From: Pseudomonas sp. FP2335 | GTDB taxonomy: Bacteria; Pseudomonadota; Gammaproteobacteria; Pseudomonadales; Pseudomonadaceae | Length of the DNA: 64,000 nt | NCBI RefSeq assembly: GCF_030687535.1 | Contig: NZ_CP117437.1 | Span: forward strand, 1,633,501-1,697,500 | Direction of reading: 5' to 3' | In this document: one piece after another, positions 1 through 8,398 of the stretch | Layout: the number at the start of each line of letters is the position of its first letter | Numbering within the stretch: position 1 is the stretch's first letter | Position numbers and translations under genes: made by a program | The notes under the pieces: model-generated | What the model was told of the DNA's origin: nothing | Database searches by the model: none | The model's input: only the letters and a program-made list of their open reading frames with translations

Positions 1-515
1 AGGCGTTTTTCGGTGATCAGGTCGACGGCGACGCGTTGCTCCAGCAATTCGATGTTGGGGCGCTGGCGGGCTTGGTCGAGCAGGGTCTTGAAGATCGCGG
101 CGCCGGTGGCGTCGGCGGCGTGGATGATGCGACGGTGGCTGTGGCCGCCTTCGCGGGTCAGGTGGAATTCGAAACCGCCGTCATCGCTGCCTGCGTGTTC
201 ATCGCGGGTGAACGGCACGCCCTGGTCGATCAGCCATTGGATCGCCTCGCGGCTGTGCTCCACGGTGAAGCGCACCGCGTCTTCATGACACAGGCCGCCG
301 CCGGCGTTGAGGGTGTCTTCGACGTGGGATTGCACCGTGTCGGTGTCATCCAGCACGGCAGCGACGCCGCCCTGGGCCCAGAATGTCGAGCCGTTGGCCA
401 GGTCGCCCTTGCTCAGGACCGCAATGCGCAGATGGCTGGGGAGGGTCAGCGCCAGACTCAAGCCGGCCGCGCCGCTACCGATCACCAGGACATCGTGTTG
501 AAACTGTTGGCTCAT
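1..515 (-). CDS. nadB: L-aspartate oxidase NadB (3' end off window)
   Basis: The reverse-strand frame starts at the ATG at 515 and runs off the left edge, giving about the first 171 residues. It opens with an FAD-binding dinucleotide fold (VLVIGSGAAGLSLAL near residue 10) followed by the STFWAQGGVAAVL segment and the HSHRRIIHAADATG segment that are typical of L-aspartate oxidase. The enzyme oxidises L-aspartate to iminoaspartate, the first step of de novo NAD synthesis, with QuinolinateA synthase NadA as partner. It is divergent from algU; nadB next to algU is the arrangement known from P. aeruginosa. The C-terminal half cannot be assessed. Confidence 0.95.
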   Translation of the reverse strand, partial: MSQQFQHDVLVIGSGAAGLSLALTLPSHLRIAVLSKGDLANGSTFWAQGGVAAVLDDTDTVQSHVEDTLNAGGGLCHEDAVRFTVEHSREAIQWLIDQGVPFTRDEHAGSDDGGFEFHLTREGGHSHRRIIHAADATGAAIFKTLLDQARQRPNIELLEQRVAVDLITEKR

Positions 516-892
516 TAGAAGGATTCCGCAAAAAGCGATCCAAGGGGCAGGCGCAGACAGGACGCCTGGATCGGCGAATCAAAGGGGCACACGGGCTACT
601 AGTATATAGAGGGGGGGAGCGGCACAATAGCCGGGCATTCGTGGCAATGTGAGATTACGGTGCACGGCTCGGGTAGAATCAGCTGGTTATTGAAGCGGGA
701 ACTTTTTGCATAAGCCTCGACTCAATAGCAGGTTGCCCGAAAGCTGGGAAAACGTTGAGTTTATTGGCCCGTCGGGAGCATTGGACGCGTCAGAAAACCG
801 GCGACAAGATTATTCGCGCAGCCGGCGTTGCCCGTGCTGCGTTTTTCGTGTGTGCCAAATCAGTGCGTGCCGGAAACTTGCTTGAAGGGGGA
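516..892. other. nadB-algU divergent intergenic region
   Basis: No convincing gene lies here. An open frame at 755-985 crosses the algU promoter and start and is rejected. A second sigma-22-like -35 (GAACTT at 699-704) is followed after 16 bases by CTCAAT, a poor -10. It might correspond to a distal algU promoter, but this is weak. The nadB promoter should lie between about 520 and 660 on the reverse strand; I could not pick out a clear hexamer pair. Confidence 0.4.
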
Positions 893-919
893 GAACTTTT
901 GCGAAAAGACCGAGTCTAT
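893..919 (+). promoter_or_regulatory. AlgU-dependent autoregulatory promoter of algU
   Basis: GAACTT at 893-898 and TCTAT at 915-919 are separated by 16 bases, matching the sigma-22/sigma-E consensus (GAACTT, 16-17, TCTGA). The site lies about 60 bases before the algU start, where the autoregulated algU P1 promoter lies in P. aeruginosa. It would let the sigma factor amplify its own operon once MucA is degraded. Confidence 0.8.
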
Positions 920-978
920 GTTTGCAAGCCTGATCGTTTAGTTATGCAAGCCTCCTTCAAGTACAACGAGGAGTGTTC

Positions 979-1560
979 ATGCTAACCCAGGAAGAGGATC
1001 AGCAGCTGGTCGAGCGCGTTCAACGCGGCGACAAGCGAGCTTTTGATCTGCTAGTGCTGAAATACCAGCACAAAATTCTCGGGTTGATCGTGCGGTTTGT
1101 GCACGACACCCATGAAGCGCAGGACGTTGCACAGGAAGCCTTTATCAAGGCGTACCGTGCACTAGGCAATTTCCGCGGCGACAGTGCGTTTTACACGTGG
1201 CTGTACCGCATCGCCATCAACACGGCGAAGAACTATCTGGTCTCTCGCGGACGCCGCCCACCGGATAGTGATGTTAGTTCAGAAGATGCTGAATTTTATG
1301 ATGGTGATCACGGCCTCAAAGATCTCGAGTCGCCGGAGCGTGCATTGCTGCGCGACGAGATCGAAGGCACCGTTCATCGCACCATTCAGCAACTGCCAGA
1401 AGATTTGCGTACGGCGTTAACTTTACGTGAATTCGATGGTCTGAGTTACGAAGACATTGCGAGCGTCATGCAGTGTCCGGTGGGGACTGTAAGGTCACGG
1501 ATTTTCCGGGCCCGGGAAGCCATCGATAAAGCCTTGCAACCGTTGTTGCAAGAGAACTAA
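979..1560 (+). CDS. algU: ECF sigma factor AlgU (AlgT/RpoE/sigma-22)
   Basis: A 193-residue extracytoplasmic-function sigma factor that directs RNA polymerase to envelope-stress, alginate and osmotic-stress genes. Region 2 spans about residues 21-90 (core and -10 binding, with AQEAFIKAYRALGNF) and region 4 spans about 130-183 (the HTH around LSYEDIASVMQCPVGTVRSR). The ATG at 979 is preferred over an ATG two codons upstream because GAGGAG at 968-973 is well spaced from it and family members begin MLTQE. It heads the algU-mucA-mucB-mucD operon. In the resting cell it is held at the membrane by MucA. The length is normal and no damage is seen. Confidence 0.98.
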   Translation: MLTQEEDQQLVERVQRGDKRAFDLLVLKYQHKILGLIVRFVHDTHEAQDVAQEAFIKAYRALGNFRGDSAFYTWLYRIAINTAKNYLVSRGRRPPDSDVSSEDAEFYDGDHGLKDLESPERALLRDEIEGTVHRTIQQLPEDLRTALTLREFDGLSYEDIASVMQCPVGTVRSRIFRAREAIDKALQPLLQEN

Positions 1561-1592
1561 AGACAGCGGCGACAGCCAAGAGAGGAACCGCC

Positions 1593-2180
1593 ATGAGTCG
1601 TGATGCCCTGCAGGAATCGCTGTCCGCAGTGATGGATAACGAAGCGGATGAACTGGAACTTCGTCGAGTGCTCAACGCATTTGATGACGCCGAAACCCGT
1701 GATACCTGGTCTCGTTACCAAGTCGCTCGGGCGGTGATGCACAAGGATCTTCTAATCCCTCGTCTGGATATTGCTGCGGCCGTTTCTGCCGCTCTGGCTG
1801 ATGAAGCCGTTCCGGCAAAAGCTGCTCGTGGTCCATGGCGTAGCCTGGGTCGCCTGGCAGTCGCTGCCTCGGTGACTGTTGCAGTGCTGGCGGGTGTTCG
1901 CCTGTACAACCAGGACGAAATCGCCGGTGCCGAACTGGCTCAGCAGACCCAGCAGCCGGTCATGGCCGGTCCGCAAGTCAAAGGCCCAGCGGTATTGGCC
2001 GGCTACAAGGAAAGCTCTGACACCACCGGTCCGATGGCCAACGGTGTACTGCAAGGCCAATCCGGCTGGCAGGACCAGCGTCTTCCAGGCTACCTGCGCC
2101 AACACGCACAGGAATCGGCTCTGAAAGGCACTGAAAGCGCGCTGCCTTATGCTCGCGCCGCAAGCCTGGAAAACCGCTGA
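1593..2180 (+). CDS. mucA: Anti-sigma factor MucA
   Basis: A 195-residue inner-membrane anti-sigma factor. The N-terminal cytoplasmic domain (about residues 1-80, SRDALQESLSAVMDNEADELE) binds AlgU; one transmembrane helix lies at about 85-103; the periplasmic C-terminal part binds MucB and is cut by the AlgW/MucP cascade under envelope stress. The gene starts 32 bases after algU behind AGAGAGGAACC. The frame is full length. The mucA22-type truncations that make clinical P. aeruginosa mucoid are absent, so the product should be functional. Confidence 0.97.
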   Translation: MSRDALQESLSAVMDNEADELELRRVLNAFDDAETRDTWSRYQVARAVMHKDLLIPRLDIAAAVSAALADEAVPAKAARGPWRSLGRLAVAASVTVAVLAGVRLYNQDEIAGAELAQQTQQPVMAGPQVKGPAVLAGYKESSDTTGPMANGVLQGQSGWQDQRLPGYLRQHAQESALKGTESALPYARAASLENR

Positions 2181-2195
2181 TTCGTAAGGAGCTCT

Positions 2196-3158
2196 ATGCG
2201 CGCCATACCGCTCCTTACGCTTTTGCTCAGCAGTTGGTTTGCACTCCCCGCCCACGCCGATGAAGCCCAAGACTGGCTGACTCGACTTGGGCGTGCAGAG
2301 CAGCAGCAAAGCTTTCAAGGTACGTTCGTCTACGAGCGTAACGGCAGTTTTTCCACCCATGACATCTGGCATCGTGTCCAGGATGGCCAGGTCCGTGAGC
2401 GGCTCTTGCAGCTCGATGGCTCTGCCCAGGAAGTCGTGCGGTTGGACGGCCGTACTCAGTGTGTCAGCGGCACTCTTGTCGCGGGCCTTGGCAATTCGCG
2501 TGATGCACCGTCACGTGCGCTTGATCCGCAAAAACTCAATGAATTCTATGAGCTGGCCGTCATCGGCAAGTCCCGCGTGGCCGGTCGTAATGCAGTGATC
2601 GTCTCGATCACGCCCCGTGACCAATATCGTTACGGCTTCGAGCTGCACCTGGACCGTGATACCGCCTTGCCACTCAAGTCCCTGCTGCTCAATGACCAGG
2701 GGCAGTTGCTGGAGCGTTTTCAGTTCACGCGTTTAAATACGTCGACCGTGCCGGGTGATCGTGATTTGCAACCCAGCAGCGAATGCACGCCTATCGCCGC
2801 AGCTGGCGCTAGCGCGCCGCAAGTCCCGACCACCGAGAACTGGCATATGGAATGGTTGCCGCCGGGGTTTCAACTGACCAATAGCGCAGCGCGCACCGAT
2901 ACCCAGACGAAAGCAACGGTCGATAGCCTGATGTATGAAGACGGGCTGGCGCGCTTCTCGGTATTTCTTGAGCCGATCAACGATGCAAGCGTCACTGAAA
3001 CCCGCACCCAATTGGGGCCTACAGTCGCCGTCTCGCGGCGCCTGAACACGGTGGACGGCGAGATGATGGTGACGGTTGTCGGCGAAATTCCGATCGGTAC
3101 TGCTGAGCGCATCGCACTGTCGGTGCGCGGCGAAAAAAAGACCGCCGCCCAGCCGTGA
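2196..3158 (+). CDS. mucB: Periplasmic regulator MucB (RseB family)
   Basis: A 320-residue RseB-family protein with a cleavable signal peptide (about residues 1-21, ending ALPAHA). It binds the periplasmic tail of MucA and shields it from AlgW cleavage; lipid-type signals release it. The MucB/RseB N-terminal LolA-like domain starts after the signal (QDWLTRLGRAEQQQSFQGTFVYERNG) and a smaller C-terminal domain begins near NWHMEWLPPGFQL. The start is supported by AAGGAG at 2187-2192, 15 bases after the mucA stop. No mucC follows; a 235-base gap separates it from mucD. Confidence 0.96.
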   Translation: MRAIPLLTLLLSSWFALPAHADEAQDWLTRLGRAEQQQSFQGTFVYERNGSFSTHDIWHRVQDGQVRERLLQLDGSAQEVVRLDGRTQCVSGTLVAGLGNSRDAPSRALDPQKLNEFYELAVIGKSRVAGRNAVIVSITPRDQYRYGFELHLDRDTALPLKSLLLNDQGQLLERFQFTRLNTSTVPGDRDLQPSSECTPIAAAGASAPQVPTTENWHMEWLPPGFQLTNSAARTDTQTKATVDSLMYEDGLARFSVFLEPINDASVTETRTQLGPTVAVSRRLNTVDGEMMVTVVGEIPIGTAERIALSVRGEKKTAAQP

Positions 3159-3393
3159 GTTGTTAATCCTATGTTCATCCTGAGCTTTCAATGTTAAGCC
3201 CATGCCGGGTCGGTTGCCGAGAGCATGAAATGAATGGATCAGCATTTTCACTTGCAAAAATCCCCCATGTTTTTTATAGGTCAGGGCTTGTCGGCTCTGG
3301 CCTTGCTTTGTTCGCGGAACAAAAATGTCGGTCGCAGTTTTCGGCGTTTCTTGAACCCTGTCGCTCAACCCTGCTCGTCGTAACGGGAGCTGT

Positions 3394-4830
3394 ATGTCGA
3401 TACCACGTTTGAAGTCTTATCTATCCATAGTCGCCACGGTATTGGTGCTGGGTCAGGCCTTGCCTGCGCAAGCGGCCGAGTTGCCTGACTTCACCCAACT
3501 GGTTGAGCAGGCCTCGCCTGCGGTGGTGAACATCAGTACCACGCAGAAACTGCCGGACCGCAAAGTCTCCAATCAGCAGATGCCGGACCTGGAAGGCCTG
3601 CCGCCGATGCTGCGCGAGTTCTTCGAGCGCGGCATGCCGCAACAGCGTTCGCCCCGCGGTGGCGGTGGCCAGCGTGAGGCGCAGTCCCTGGGCTCGGGCT
3701 TCATCATCTCGCCGGATGGTTACATCCTCACCAACAACCACGTGATTGCCGATGCCGACGAGATCCTCGTGCGCCTGGCGGATCGCAGTGAGCTGAAAGC
3801 CAAGCTGGTGGGTACTGACCCGCGCTCCGACGTGGCCTTGCTGAAGATCGATGGCAAGGACCTGCCGGTTCTCAAGCTGGGTAAATCCCAGGACTTGAAA
3901 GCCGGGCAGTGGGTTGTCGCCATCGGTTCGCCGTTCGGCTTTGACCACACCGTGACCCAAGGCATCGTCAGCGCCATTGGGCGTAGCCTGCCGAACGAGA
4001 ACTATGTGCCGTTCATCCAGACCGACGTGCCGATCAACCCGGGCAACTCCGGTGGTCCGCTGTTCAACCTGGCCGGCGAAGTGGTGGGGATCAACTCGCA
4101 GATCTACACCCGTTCCGGTGGTTTCATGGGCGTATCGTTCGCCATCCCGATCGACGTGGCCATGGACGTTTCCAATCAGCTCAAGAGCGGTGGCAAGGTC
4201 AGCCGTGGCTGGTTGGGCGTGGTGATCCAGGAAGTGAACAAGGATCTGGCTGAGTCCTTCGGCCTCGACAAGCCGGCCGGTGCCCTGGTCGCGCAGATTC
4301 AGGACGGTGGCCCGGCAGCCAAGGGCGGCCTGCAAGTCGGCGACGTGATTCTGAGCATGAATGGCCAGCCAATTGTCATGTCGGCCGACCTGCCGCATCT
4401 GGTCGGCGCGCTCAAGGCCGGCGCCAAGGCCAAGCTGGAAGTGATTCGTGAAGGCAAGCGCCAGACCGTTGAACTGACCGTCGGTGCCATCCCCGAAGAG
4501 GGCGCCACCCTCGATGCCCTGGGCAACGCCAAGCCTGGTGCCGAGCGCAGCAGCAACCGCCTGGGTATTGCTGTGGTCGAGATGACCGACGAGCAGAAGA
4601 AAAGCTTCGACCTCAAGAGCGGCGTGGTGATCAAGGAAGTACAGGACGGTCCTGCGGCACTGATCGGCCTGCAACCGGGCGACGTCATTACTCACCTGAA
4701 CAACCAGGCCATTGAAACCACCAAGCAATTCACCGACATCGCCAAGGCGTTGCCGAAGAATCGTTCGGTGTCCATGCGTGTGTTGCGCCAGGGGCGTGCC
4801 AGCTTCATTACCTTCAAGCTGGCCGAATAA
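3394..4830 (+). CDS. mucD: Periplasmic serine protease MucD (HtrA/DegP family)
   Basis: A 478-residue DegP-like protease and chaperone that removes misfolded periplasmic proteins and restrains AlgU activation. A signal peptide (about 1-27, ending PAQAA) is followed by a trypsin-like domain with the triad His116 (TNNHVIAD), Asp146 (PRSDVALL) and Ser219 (NPGNSGGPLF), then two PDZ domains (about 260-360 and 390-475). It is the last gene of the AlgU operon, but the 235-base leader means it may also have its own promoter. A strong terminator follows directly. Confidence 0.97.
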   Translation: MSIPRLKSYLSIVATVLVLGQALPAQAAELPDFTQLVEQASPAVVNISTTQKLPDRKVSNQQMPDLEGLPPMLREFFERGMPQQRSPRGGGGQREAQSLGSGFIISPDGYILTNNHVIADADEILVRLADRSELKAKLVGTDPRSDVALLKIDGKDLPVLKLGKSQDLKAGQWVVAIGSPFGFDHTVTQGIVSAIGRSLPNENYVPFIQTDVPINPGNSGGPLFNLAGEVVGINSQIYTRSGGFMGVSFAIPIDVAMDVSNQLKSGGKVSRGWLGVVIQEVNKDLAESFGLDKPAGALVAQIQDGGPAAKGGLQVGDVILSMNGQPIVMSADLPHLVGALKAGAKAKLEVIREGKRQTVELTVGAIPEEGATLDALGNAKPGAERSSNRLGIAVVEMTDEQKKSFDLKSGVVIKEVQDGPAALIGLQPGDVITHLNNQAIETTKQFTDIAKALPKNRSVSMRVLRQGRASFITFKLAE

Positions 4831-4844
4831 TCCGCTAGCTCAAT

Positions 4845-4884
4845 AAAAAGCCCCGCCCTCGGTTGACGAGGGCGGGGCTTTTTT
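4845..4884 (+). terminator. Rho-independent terminator after mucD
   Basis: A GC stem, AAAAAGCCCCGCCCTC at 4845-4860, pairs with GAGGGCGGGGCTTTTTT at 4868-4884 across a short loop. It has A and T runs on both flanks, so it can serve both mucD (+) and the converging protease gene (-). Confidence 0.92.
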
Positions 4885-4900
4885 GTGGGCGATGGGTGGG

Positions 4901-6334
4901 TTAGCTCATCATCCCCTTCACCAGGCGTTCCTGTTCGATCAGTTCACGCTGGCGTGCATCGATGCGTGACGATAACGGGAAATTGCTGCCCGCCCTGCGC
5001 TTGGCGAAGTCCAACTGCTGGATGGCCTGCTGGAAGTCGCCCACCAGCGCAAAGTACTCGGCGCGTGCCTGGTGCAGGCCAATGATGTTGCCAGACAAGC
5101 CGCGCGTTTCGGCGACCTGATACCAGACATCGGGATCGTCGGGGCGGGACTTGAGCAAACCGTCTAAGGCTTTCTCTGCATCGGCGGTACGGTTCTGTTT
5201 CAGCAGAAGGTCCACGCGCACCTGATTCAACGGATAGTTGCCGGGATATTGCGTGAGCATCCGATCCGTACGCTGTTGCGCATCCGGCAGGCGGTTGTTG
5301 TCGATGTCCAGTTGGACTTGAGCCAGGTTGTAGGTGATGTCGTTGGGCGCCTTGGCCAGCAAGGGGGCGAGGTTCTCCCGCGCTTCCTTGAACTGGGAGC
5401 CTTTGATCTGCGCGATGGCCAAGCCATAACGCGCCACATCGTTTTTCGGGTTCTCGTCCAATTGCGCCTGGAAACGCTTGGCCGCAAGACCAGGTGTGTC
5501 TTCGTATTGCAACTGCACCCGTGCGCGAATCAGTTGATAGCGCAGGCTGTCTTCCTTGCCGCCGGATTTGGCTTGCTCGGCGCGGTTGCGGGTGTCGGCG
5601 ATCCGCGATTCGGTCACCGGGTGCGTCAGCAAGAATTCCGGTGGCTTGGCGTCGAAGCGGTATTGGCGCATCAGGCGTTCGAACATGGTCGGCATGGAGC
5701 GCGGGTCGTACCCGGCTTTTTCCAGGTTGAGGATGCCGATGCGATCGGCTTCTTGCTCGTTCTGGCGCGAGAAGCGGCGCTGTTCCTGGATGGCAGCGGC
5801 CTGGGTGCCGGCAATCGCGGCAATGCCGGCGTCACCTGCACCTGCGGCAGCGGCAATGATGCCGCCGAGCAGGGCGGCCATCATCGGGATCTGCATGCGC
5901 TGCTGCGCTTCCACGCCGCGTGCGAAGTGGCGTTGGGACAGGTGAGCCAATTCGTGGGCCAGTACCGAGGCGTATTCCCCCTCGGTCTGCGCATTGAGGA
6001 ACAGGCCGCCGTTGACCCCGACGATCCCGCCAGGTGCGGCAAAGGCGTTGAGTTGCGGGCTGTTGATCAGGATGAACTCCAGGCGCCGGTCATTGACCTG
6101 GCTGGTCTCCACCAGTTTGTACACGCTGGTTTCGACATAATCCTTGAGTTGCGGATCATTCAGTTGCGAGACCTGGCCCCGCAAGTAGGCCAGCCAGGCA
6201 CGGCCCAGCTGGTATTCCTGTTGTGGCGAGACAATGGCAGAACTGGCGTCGCCAAGTGACGGCAGTTCGTCAGCGAAGCCTGGGGAGGCCAGCAGGCAAG
6301 CCAGCGTCAGCAGGGTGGGGCGCAAAAAAGTCAT
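4901..6334 (-). CDS. Periplasmic M48 metalloprotease with TPR repeats (BepA-like)
   Basis: A 477-residue exported protease. It has a signal peptide (about 1-21), an M48 catalytic domain with the zinc motif HELAH at 127-131 and the third ligand in the NEQEADRIG segment near residue 195, then a C-terminal run of tetratricopeptide repeats from about 270. This matches E. coli BepA (YfgC), which degrades or helps assemble stalled LptD and other outer-membrane proteins together with the BAM complex. An Ala/Gly-rich stretch (MMAALLGGIIAAAAGAG) lies in the catalytic domain as in the family. It converges on mucD. BamC is encoded 4 kb away in the same window. Confidence 0.92.
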   Translation of the reverse strand: MTFLRPTLLTLACLLASPGFADELPSLGDASSAIVSPQQEYQLGRAWLAYLRGQVSQLNDPQLKDYVETSVYKLVETSQVNDRRLEFILINSPQLNAFAAPGGIVGVNGGLFLNAQTEGEYASVLAHELAHLSQRHFARGVEAQQRMQIPMMAALLGGIIAAAAGAGDAGIAAIAGTQAAAIQEQRRFSRQNEQEADRIGILNLEKAGYDPRSMPTMFERLMRQYRFDAKPPEFLLTHPVTESRIADTRNRAEQAKSGGKEDSLRYQLIRARVQLQYEDTPGLAAKRFQAQLDENPKNDVARYGLAIAQIKGSQFKEARENLAPLLAKAPNDITYNLAQVQLDIDNNRLPDAQQRTDRMLTQYPGNYPLNQVRVDLLLKQNRTADAEKALDGLLKSRPDDPDVWYQVAETRGLSGNIIGLHQARAEYFALVGDFQQAIQQLDFAKRRAGSNFPLSSRIDARQRELIEQERLVKGMMS

Positions 6335-6429
6335 GCACAGAGCCTTTCGACAAAGAGCTTACTGTAGCCGGACACTGAGCTTCGGACCAGATATTCTAAG
6401 CAGCTCAAACCCGTGCCCGGAGTAAAACC

Positions 6430-6669
6430 ATGACCGACGCTGTAGCCTTTGATGCCGAACTCGATGCCAGCGGCCTCAATTGCCCGCTGCCTTTGCTCAA
6501 GGCCAAGCTGGAGCTCAATCGATTGGCCAGCGGCGCGGTGCTCAAGGTAATCGCCACGGATGCAGGCTCCCAGCGTGATTTCCGGACGTTTGCCAAACTG
6601 GCCGGTCACACCCTGCTGCACGAAGAGGACGCCGCCGGTGTGTACCGTTACTGGTTGCGCAAGGCCTGA
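6430..6669 (+). CDS. TusA/YedF-like sulfur carrier protein
   Basis: A 79-residue TusA-family protein with the signature CPxP motif (LNCPLPLLKAK), whose cysteine can carry a persulfide. The P. aeruginosa orthologue in the same neighbourhood (PA1006) has been linked to molybdenum-cofactor homeostasis and nitrate respiration, so a sulfur-relay role is inferred rather than tRNA thiolation. It diverges from the M48 protease and lies 31 bases before the permease gene, with which it is probably cotranscribed. Confidence 0.9.
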   Translation: MTDAVAFDAELDASGLNCPLPLLKAKLELNRLASGAVLKVIATDAGSQRDFRTFAKLAGHTLLHEEDAAGVYRYWLRKA

Positions 6670-6700
6670 ACCGTTCGCCCCCACCACCTGAGGTCTATTG

Positions 6701-7771
6701 ATGTTCAAAGTGTTACGAGACTGGATTCAGCGCTACTTCTCCGATGAGGAAGCGGTAGTGCTGGCCGTCCTGCTGTTCCTGGCCTTTACGGCGGTGCTCA
6801 CTTTGGGTGGCATGCTGGCGCCGGTCCTGGCGGGGATGGTGCTGGCCTACCTGATGCAGGGCCTGGTCACAACCCTTGAGCGGTTGCGCTTGCCGGGCGG
6901 TGTGGCGGTGGGGTTAGTATTTGCCTTGTTCATGGGGCTGCTGGTGCTGTTTATCGTGGTGGTGTTGCCGTTGCTGTGGCATCAGTTGATCACCCTGTTC
7001 AACGAGCTGCCGGGCATGCTTGCCAAATGGCAGTCGTTGTTGCTGCTGTTGCCGGAGCGTTATCCCCATCTGGTGTCGGACGAGCAGGTGTTGCAGGCCA
7101 TCGAAGTGGCGCGCGGCGAGATCGGAAAGTTCGGCCAGTGGGCGCTGACGTTTTCCCTGTCCAGCTTGCCGTTGTTGGTCAACATCATGATCTACCTGGT
7201 TCTTGTGCCGATCCTGGTGTTTTTCTTCCTCAAGGACCGCGCCATGATCGGCCGCTGGGTGCGCGGTTACCTGCCGCGCGAGCGGGCGCTGATCACGCGG
7301 GTGGCCGAGGAGATGAACCGACAGATCGCCAACTACATCCGTGGCAAGGTCATCGAGATCATTATTTGCGGCGGCGTGACCTACATCGCCTTTATCGCCC
7401 TGGACCTGAACTACGCGGCGCTGCTGGCATTGTTGGTGGGGGTCTCGGTGGTTGTCCCTTATGTCGGCGCCGTGGTGGTGACGGTGCCGGTGACGCTGAT
7501 CGCGCTGTTCCAATGGGGTTGGAGTGATCAGTTCATCTACCTGATGGCGGTCTACGGGATCATCCAGACCCTGGATGGCAACGTGCTTGTGCCGCTGCTG
7601 TTTTCGGAGGCGGTCAACCTGCACCCGGTGGCGATCATCTGCGCGGTGCTGTTGTTCGGAGGGTTGTGGGGATTCTGGGGAGTGTTTTTTGCGATTCCCC
7701 TGGCGACGCTGTTCAAGGCGGTGCTGGATGCCTGGCCTCGGCAAGAACCCGTGGTAGCGCCACTGTTGTAA
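6701..7771 (+). CDS. AI-2E family transporter (PerM-like)
   Basis: A 356-residue polytopic membrane protein of the AI-2 exporter/PerM family, with hydrophobic segments near residues 20-60, 70-95, 150-175 and 215-335, and the family feature VVPYVGAVVVTVPV. Substrates of this subgroup are unknown, so an autoinducer role should not be assumed. The ATG at 6701 is used because the TTG directly before it is less likely; CTGAGGT at 6688-6694 is a plausible ribosome site. It follows the TusA-like gene in a probable two-gene unit. Confidence 0.9.
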   Translation: MFKVLRDWIQRYFSDEEAVVLAVLLFLAFTAVLTLGGMLAPVLAGMVLAYLMQGLVTTLERLRLPGGVAVGLVFALFMGLLVLFIVVVLPLLWHQLITLFNELPGMLAKWQSLLLLLPERYPHLVSDEQVLQAIEVARGEIGKFGQWALTFSLSSLPLLVNIMIYLVLVPILVFFFLKDRAMIGRWVRGYLPRERALITRVAEEMNRQIANYIRGKVIEIIICGGVTYIAFIALDLNYAALLALLVGVSVVVPYVGAVVVTVPVTLIALFQWGWSDQFIYLMAVYGIIQTLDGNVLVPLLFSEAVNLHPVAIICAVLLFGGLWGFWGVFFAIPLATLFKAVLDAWPRQEPVVAPLL

Positions 7772-7780
7772 CGGGCTGCT

Positions 7781-7912
7781 GTAGTGAGCGGGCTTGCCCC
7801 GCGCTGGGTGGCGAAGCCGCCCTAAACGGTACGCCGCGGTGTTTCAGGAAGACCGCGGTGCCTGGATTTGGGGCGGCTTCGCCCCCCAGCGCGGGGCAAG
7901 CCCGCTCACTAC
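7781..7912. repeat. Large REP doublet (GTAGTGAGCGGGCTTGCCCCGC class)
   Basis: A long inverted repeat: GTAGTGAGCGGGCTTGCC at the left end is mirrored by GCAAGCCCGCTCACTAC at the right end, and the pairing continues inward through GGCGAAGCCGCC / GGGCGGCTTCGCC. It fills the gap between two convergent genes (permease and bcp). Its head (GTAGTGAGC) differs from the GTGGGAGC head of all the other doublets in this window. Confidence 0.85.
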
Positions 7913-7914
7913 AG

Positions 7915-8388
7915 TCATGCTTCGTTCAAGGATTGTGCTGCGGCCAACACGGCATCCACATGCCCAGGCACCTTCACTCCACGCCATTCCTGGCGCAGTA
8001 CGCCATCCTTGTCGATAAGGAACGTGCTGCGATCCACGCCCAGGTATTCCTTGCCATACAGCTTCTTCAGCTTGATCACATCAAACAGCTGGCAGACCGC
8101 TTCGTCCTTGTCGCTGATCAGCTCGAAGGGGAATTCCTGCTTGGCCTTGAAGTTCTCGTGGGACTTCACGCTGTCGCGCGACACCCCGAACACTTCGGTG
8201 TTGGCCGCCTTGAACGCTGCGTAGTGGTCACGGAACCCTTGGCCTTCGGTGGTGCAGCCGGGGGTGCTGTCCTTGGGGTAGAAGTAGATCACCACTTGCT
8301 TGCCCTTGAGGGCGGCGAGGCTGAAGGTCTGGCCGCTGGTGGCCTGAGCTTCGAAATCGGCTACGGGTGTGTCGATGACAACCGGCAT
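7915..8388 (-). CDS. bcp: Thioredoxin-dependent peroxiredoxin Bcp (PrxQ family)
   Basis: A 157-residue Bcp/PrxQ peroxiredoxin that reduces hydrogen and alkyl peroxides with thioredoxin. The peroxidatic cysteine is Cys45 in STPGCTTEG. E. coli Bcp has a resolving cysteine five residues later; here that position is Gln, and the only other cysteine visible is in AVCQLFDV near residue 98. It lies 10 bases downstream of gcvR on the same strand, so the two are probably cotranscribed, as in P. aeruginosa. Confidence 0.95.
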   Translation of the reverse strand: MPVVIDTPVADFEAQATSGQTFSLAALKGKQVVIYFYPKDSTPGCTTEGQGFRDHYAAFKAANTEVFGVSRDSVKSHENFKAKQEFPFELISDKDEAVCQLFDVIKLKKLYGKEYLGVDRSTFLIDKDGVLRQEWRGVKVPGHVDAVLAAAQSLNEA

Positions 8389-8398
8389 GGGGCGTTCC

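Noticed and set aside
755..985. 76-codon frame overlapping the algU promoter and start
   Set aside because: It crosses the sigma-22 promoter, has no homology I recognise and overlaps algU out of frame.
3421..4728. 435-codon reverse-strand frame
   Set aside because: Antisense shadow of mucD, a normal effect of high-GC codon bias; composition (His/Gln/Leu-rich) is not protein-like.
5249..6259. 336-codon forward frame
   Set aside because: Antisense shadow of the M48 protease gene.
6698..7771. Naming the permease as an autoinducer-2 exporter
   Set aside because: Family name only; no AI-2 synthesis or sensing gene nearby and the subgroup's substrate is unknown.
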